A stretch of DNA of 64,000 nucleotides from Cylindrospermum sp. FACHB-282 (lineage in GTDB: Bacteria > Cyanobacteriota > Cyanobacteriia > Cyanobacteriales > Nostocaceae). The position numbers and the translations under genes are program-made. The notes below the pieces were generated by a model that saw only the letters and a program-made list of their open reading frames with translations, ran no database searches and was not told the origin of the DNA. The DNA lies in the NCBI RefSeq assembly GCF_014697195.1, contig NZ_JACJRJ010000025.1:25907-89906 (forward strand), written 5' to 3'. Shown piece by piece: positions 62,102 through 64,000 of this stretch (its first letter is position 1; each line of letters begins with the position of its first letter).

Positions 62102-62152
62102 ACATCTCCGACAAAGAATAATGTCTAGACTTGTCTAGGATTTATATAGCAG

Positions 62153-62995
62153 TTAAGGCTTTCCAGGGAAAACTGGTTTCGCTACTACATCGTCAAATTG
62201 GAAGCCCGCCAACAAATCTTGCCATTGTGCCAGAAGTGCTACATCCTGGGGATATTGCTGGCGCAGTTGTACTAGAGTTGTTAATGCTTCATGCCATATT
62301 CCATTTTGGGCGTATATGGCAACTTGCTGTTGAGGTGTTGCTGTTTTTAGCTTTTGGGCAACTTCTTGACTGAGGTTGACCCGTTGAATTACTCCTTCAA
62401 CATATACATAAACTGGCAGCGATTCCTTTTTTTGGTTACAGTCTACTGTTAAAAACCAACGGTATTGTTTGCCCAGTGCTAACGGAGAAGTATTAGCAGG
62501 CAGAGAAACGGGGATGATTTCTGGCTGATCTGGTAGAGCGATCGCCACTTTTTGGTATACAGAGTCATCTTGCTCATCTTGTAACACAAATTCAGTTACA
62601 TAGCCAGAGTCCTTGGTATATGGCACATAGAACCACCAGGTTGGGCGTTCTACAGTCGTTAATCCCCAAACATTTGTTACGGTCTTGGGTTCCTTCCGTT
62701 CCTGAGTAAAGGGCACTAGTGCAGTGAGTTCAGGTTTGACCCTTAGACACTCACCTCGCTTGGCTCCTCCACGGGCACGCCCACCAGGAGGCGGGCCTGG
62801 CGGGAGTTGGGGTAAATTAAAGTTGACGGTTTGAGCCGAAACCGCTTTACCTTGAGTGCGATCGCCTAGTGAGGTTGGTTTCGCTAAAACCGAACACAGG
62901 CTACCCAGTAAGGTGGTACAACTCAGCGCTACTACTAAAAACAGTTTTATTGGCCGTGAACTTAGCTTCATAAAAATCTTCTCTGCCCCATACAA
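62153..62995 (-). CDS. DUF928 family secreted protein
   Basis: This 280-residue exported protein has a signal peptide (SRPIKLFLVVALSCTTLLGSL, cleaved near LAKPT). The mature protein has the DUF928 pattern: a Gly/Arg-rich segment GGRARGGAKRGEC, then TVERPTWWFYVPYTKDSGYVTEF and PLALGKQYRWFLTVDCN. The C-terminal part has a helical block around residues 210-270 (YAQNGIWHEALTTLVQLRQ). It is a longer relative of the gene at 52283. It lies 47 bp downstream of the truncated CHASE2 gene on the same strand, a repeat of the CHASE2-DUF928 order seen at 52-55 kb. Confidence 0.88.
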   Translation of the reverse strand: MYGAEKIFMKLSSRPIKLFLVVALSCTTLLGSLCSVLAKPTSLGDRTQGKAVSAQTVNFNLPQLPPGPPPGGRARGGAKRGECLRVKPELTALVPFTQERKEPKTVTNVWGLTTVERPTWWFYVPYTKDSGYVTEFVLQDEQDDSVYQKVAIALPDQPEIIPVSLPANTSPLALGKQYRWFLTVDCNQKKESLPVYVYVEGVIQRVNLSQEVAQKLKTATPQQQVAIYAQNGIWHEALTTLVQLRQQYPQDVALLAQWQDLLAGFQFDDVVAKPVFPGKP

Positions 62996-63042
62996 ATATT
63001 TGCAAATTAAAAATAAAATTTTGGCCCAGCCTGTTTAGTTGA

Positions 63043-63927
63043 TTAAAGAATCTCAGTGTCTTTAGACCTGAGAGTGTCAATTACCTTAGATATTTCAGCT
63101 TTTGAATTTTGAATTGACATCAAGCCAACTGTTCCTAGCAGCGCTAAAGCTGATGGCACATAAGGCACCCAAGTACCGCGCATTAATAGACTAAAACAGA
63201 GTAAATACAAAACGCCAGAGGATACACCAAGGGCCAAAGCCACTTTAGGGAAGGAACGCCAATACCAAACAAACAGTACTCCCGTTAGAGACCAGCTCCA
63301 TATCCAAACCACCTCAATCCAGGGTGACCAAATTCGCAGCAACGGACGCTTATCCAGGACGGCACTGAGGATCTGGCTGACCATTTGCGCTTGTACCAGC
63401 ACCCCAGGCATTTGCTCATCTAAGAAAGCACCGTAGGGCGTAGACCAGGTGTCGGGAAAATCACCCTTTGCTGTTACACCGACCAAAACAATCCGGTCTT
63501 TGATGGCACTTGGGTTAACGCGACCAGTTAAAAATTGCGTTAGTGTCACCTGTTCCGCTATCTGCTTTGAGGAACGATAATTGAGTAAGATTTGTCCATT
63601 GGCCGCGATTTGATAACCGCCAGGACGAGTCTTAAGAGAGGAAAAAACGGTATTACCCAGCTGTAAATCACCTTTGGGAGTGAAGCGAGGTGTAATTCCT
63701 TGATTCCATAGATAGCGGAATGCCAGTTGTGTACTGAGAGCATAGGGGGCAGAACACAAGGAGGCAGCCTCTTGGTTCATGAATAGAAGATGGCGACGTA
63801 CAACCCCATCATTGTCGTGAACGAAGTCACTGAATCCCAGGTTTTCTTGCTTAATTTCTGGTGGTGGCTGAATGCCTTTAACCTTGTTTGTGGTATTGGT
63901 AAACTTCTCTGATTTTATAGACAGACA
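63043..63927 (-). pseudogene. CHASE2-domain protein, 5'-truncated
   Basis: The minus-strand frame is open from just inside a TAA at 63930-63928 to the stop at 63043. Continuous homology to CHASE2 extends upstream of the first ATG (63780): VKGIQPPPEIKQENLGFSDF and VHDNDGVVRRHLLFMNQEAA align with VDPPPDLPAEQVGFVDQ and LRRCLLG of the 645-residue kinase. The missing part is the first 150 or so residues, including the first membrane helix. Present are the rest of CHASE2 (IKDRIVLVGVTAKGDFPDTW) and three membrane helices, with no kinase domain. The frame ends abruptly near 63915-63930, close to a possible IS607-type element, which likely caused the truncation. Translation from 63780 would give a fragment unlikely to fold. 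Confidence 0.75.
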
Positions 63928-63982
63928 TTACCAAATATAGATAAATGTATTAAGATAGTTGTCAAGGTTTAGAACAACAAAT

Positions 63983-64000
63983 ATGAAACTATCAGATTAT
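63983..64000 (+). CDS. Start of a gene running out of the window, possibly IS607-type TnpA
   Basis: An ATG at 63983 opens MKLSDY and the window ends. IS607-family serine recombinases commonly begin MKLS(D/T)YA followed by a MerR-type helix-turn-helix, so this may be such a gene. The evidence is only six residues plus the broken CHASE2 gene next to it. Confidence 0.3.

Overview
The window looks like chromosome from a filamentous, probably heterocyst-forming cyanobacterium of the Nostoc/Anabaena type. The grounds are abundant HIP1 octamers (gcgatcgc) in genes and spacers, several arrays of short tandem heptanucleotides (ccaatga, ggctaat, ccaatta) typical of Nostocales, moderate GC with very AT-rich spacers, and families largely confined to cyanobacteria (DUF928, CHASE2 sensors, DUF1824, DUF1802, a two-domain-less phytochelatin synthase). 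No rRNA, CRISPR array or convincing tRNA was seen.

Layout. 1-3.1 kb: end of a repeat-rich secreted protein, then an XPB-type helicase overlapping a DUF790 (archaeal Bax1-like) nuclease gene. 3.4-10 kb: a large multi-PAS hybrid histidine kinase, a TPR protein and a small membrane histidine kinase. 10.5-15.3 kb: kdpA-kdpB-kdpF-like-kdpC, a high-affinity K+ uptake ATPase, without an adjacent kdpD or kdpE. 15.4-17.9 kb: a 54-residue Cys-rich small protein and a sucD/sucC-like pair whose catalytic residues are replaced. 18.6-28 kb: a coiled-coil/TM protein, aroE, an alpha/beta hydrolase, a carotenoid-desaturase-like oxidoreductase, an MlaF/MlaD lipid-transport pair and an aldo/keto reductase. 28-34 kb: small envelope proteins, an L,D-transpeptidase and gamma-glutamyltransferase. 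34.5-36.3 kb: an AAA ATPase with a DUF4276 (TOPRIM-like) partner, a candidate defence module. 36.3-44.7 kb: phytochelatin synthase, an ABC-F ATPase, DUF1824, prohibitin, an ABC exporter and two cyanobacterial proteins. 45-51 kb: a TnpB element, a Wzc-like polysaccharide protein, a long gene-free repeat zone and a second, broken tnpB. 51-57 kb: RNase Z and a CHASE2 kinase/response-regulator/DUF928 cluster. 57-62 kb: cobU and a small glycan cluster (two GT2 glycosyltransferases and an acetyltransferase). 62-64 kb: a second DUF928/CHASE2 set whose CHASE2 gene has lost its 5' part beside what may be an IS607-type element.

Themes. The spacers are dense with small mobile or structured repeats, some of which have entered coding sequence (the XPB tail, the oxidoreductase, the start codons of aroE, the MlaF gene and the acetyltransferase). 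The most unusual protein-level observation is the SucCD-like pair, in which the phosphohistidine, its glutamate partner and the Mg-binding aspartate have each become an amide residue. The best candidate for a little-described system is the ATPase/DUF4276 pair; the XPB-Bax1 pair is the second. Functions are inferred from recognised motifs and family knowledge; no database search was run.
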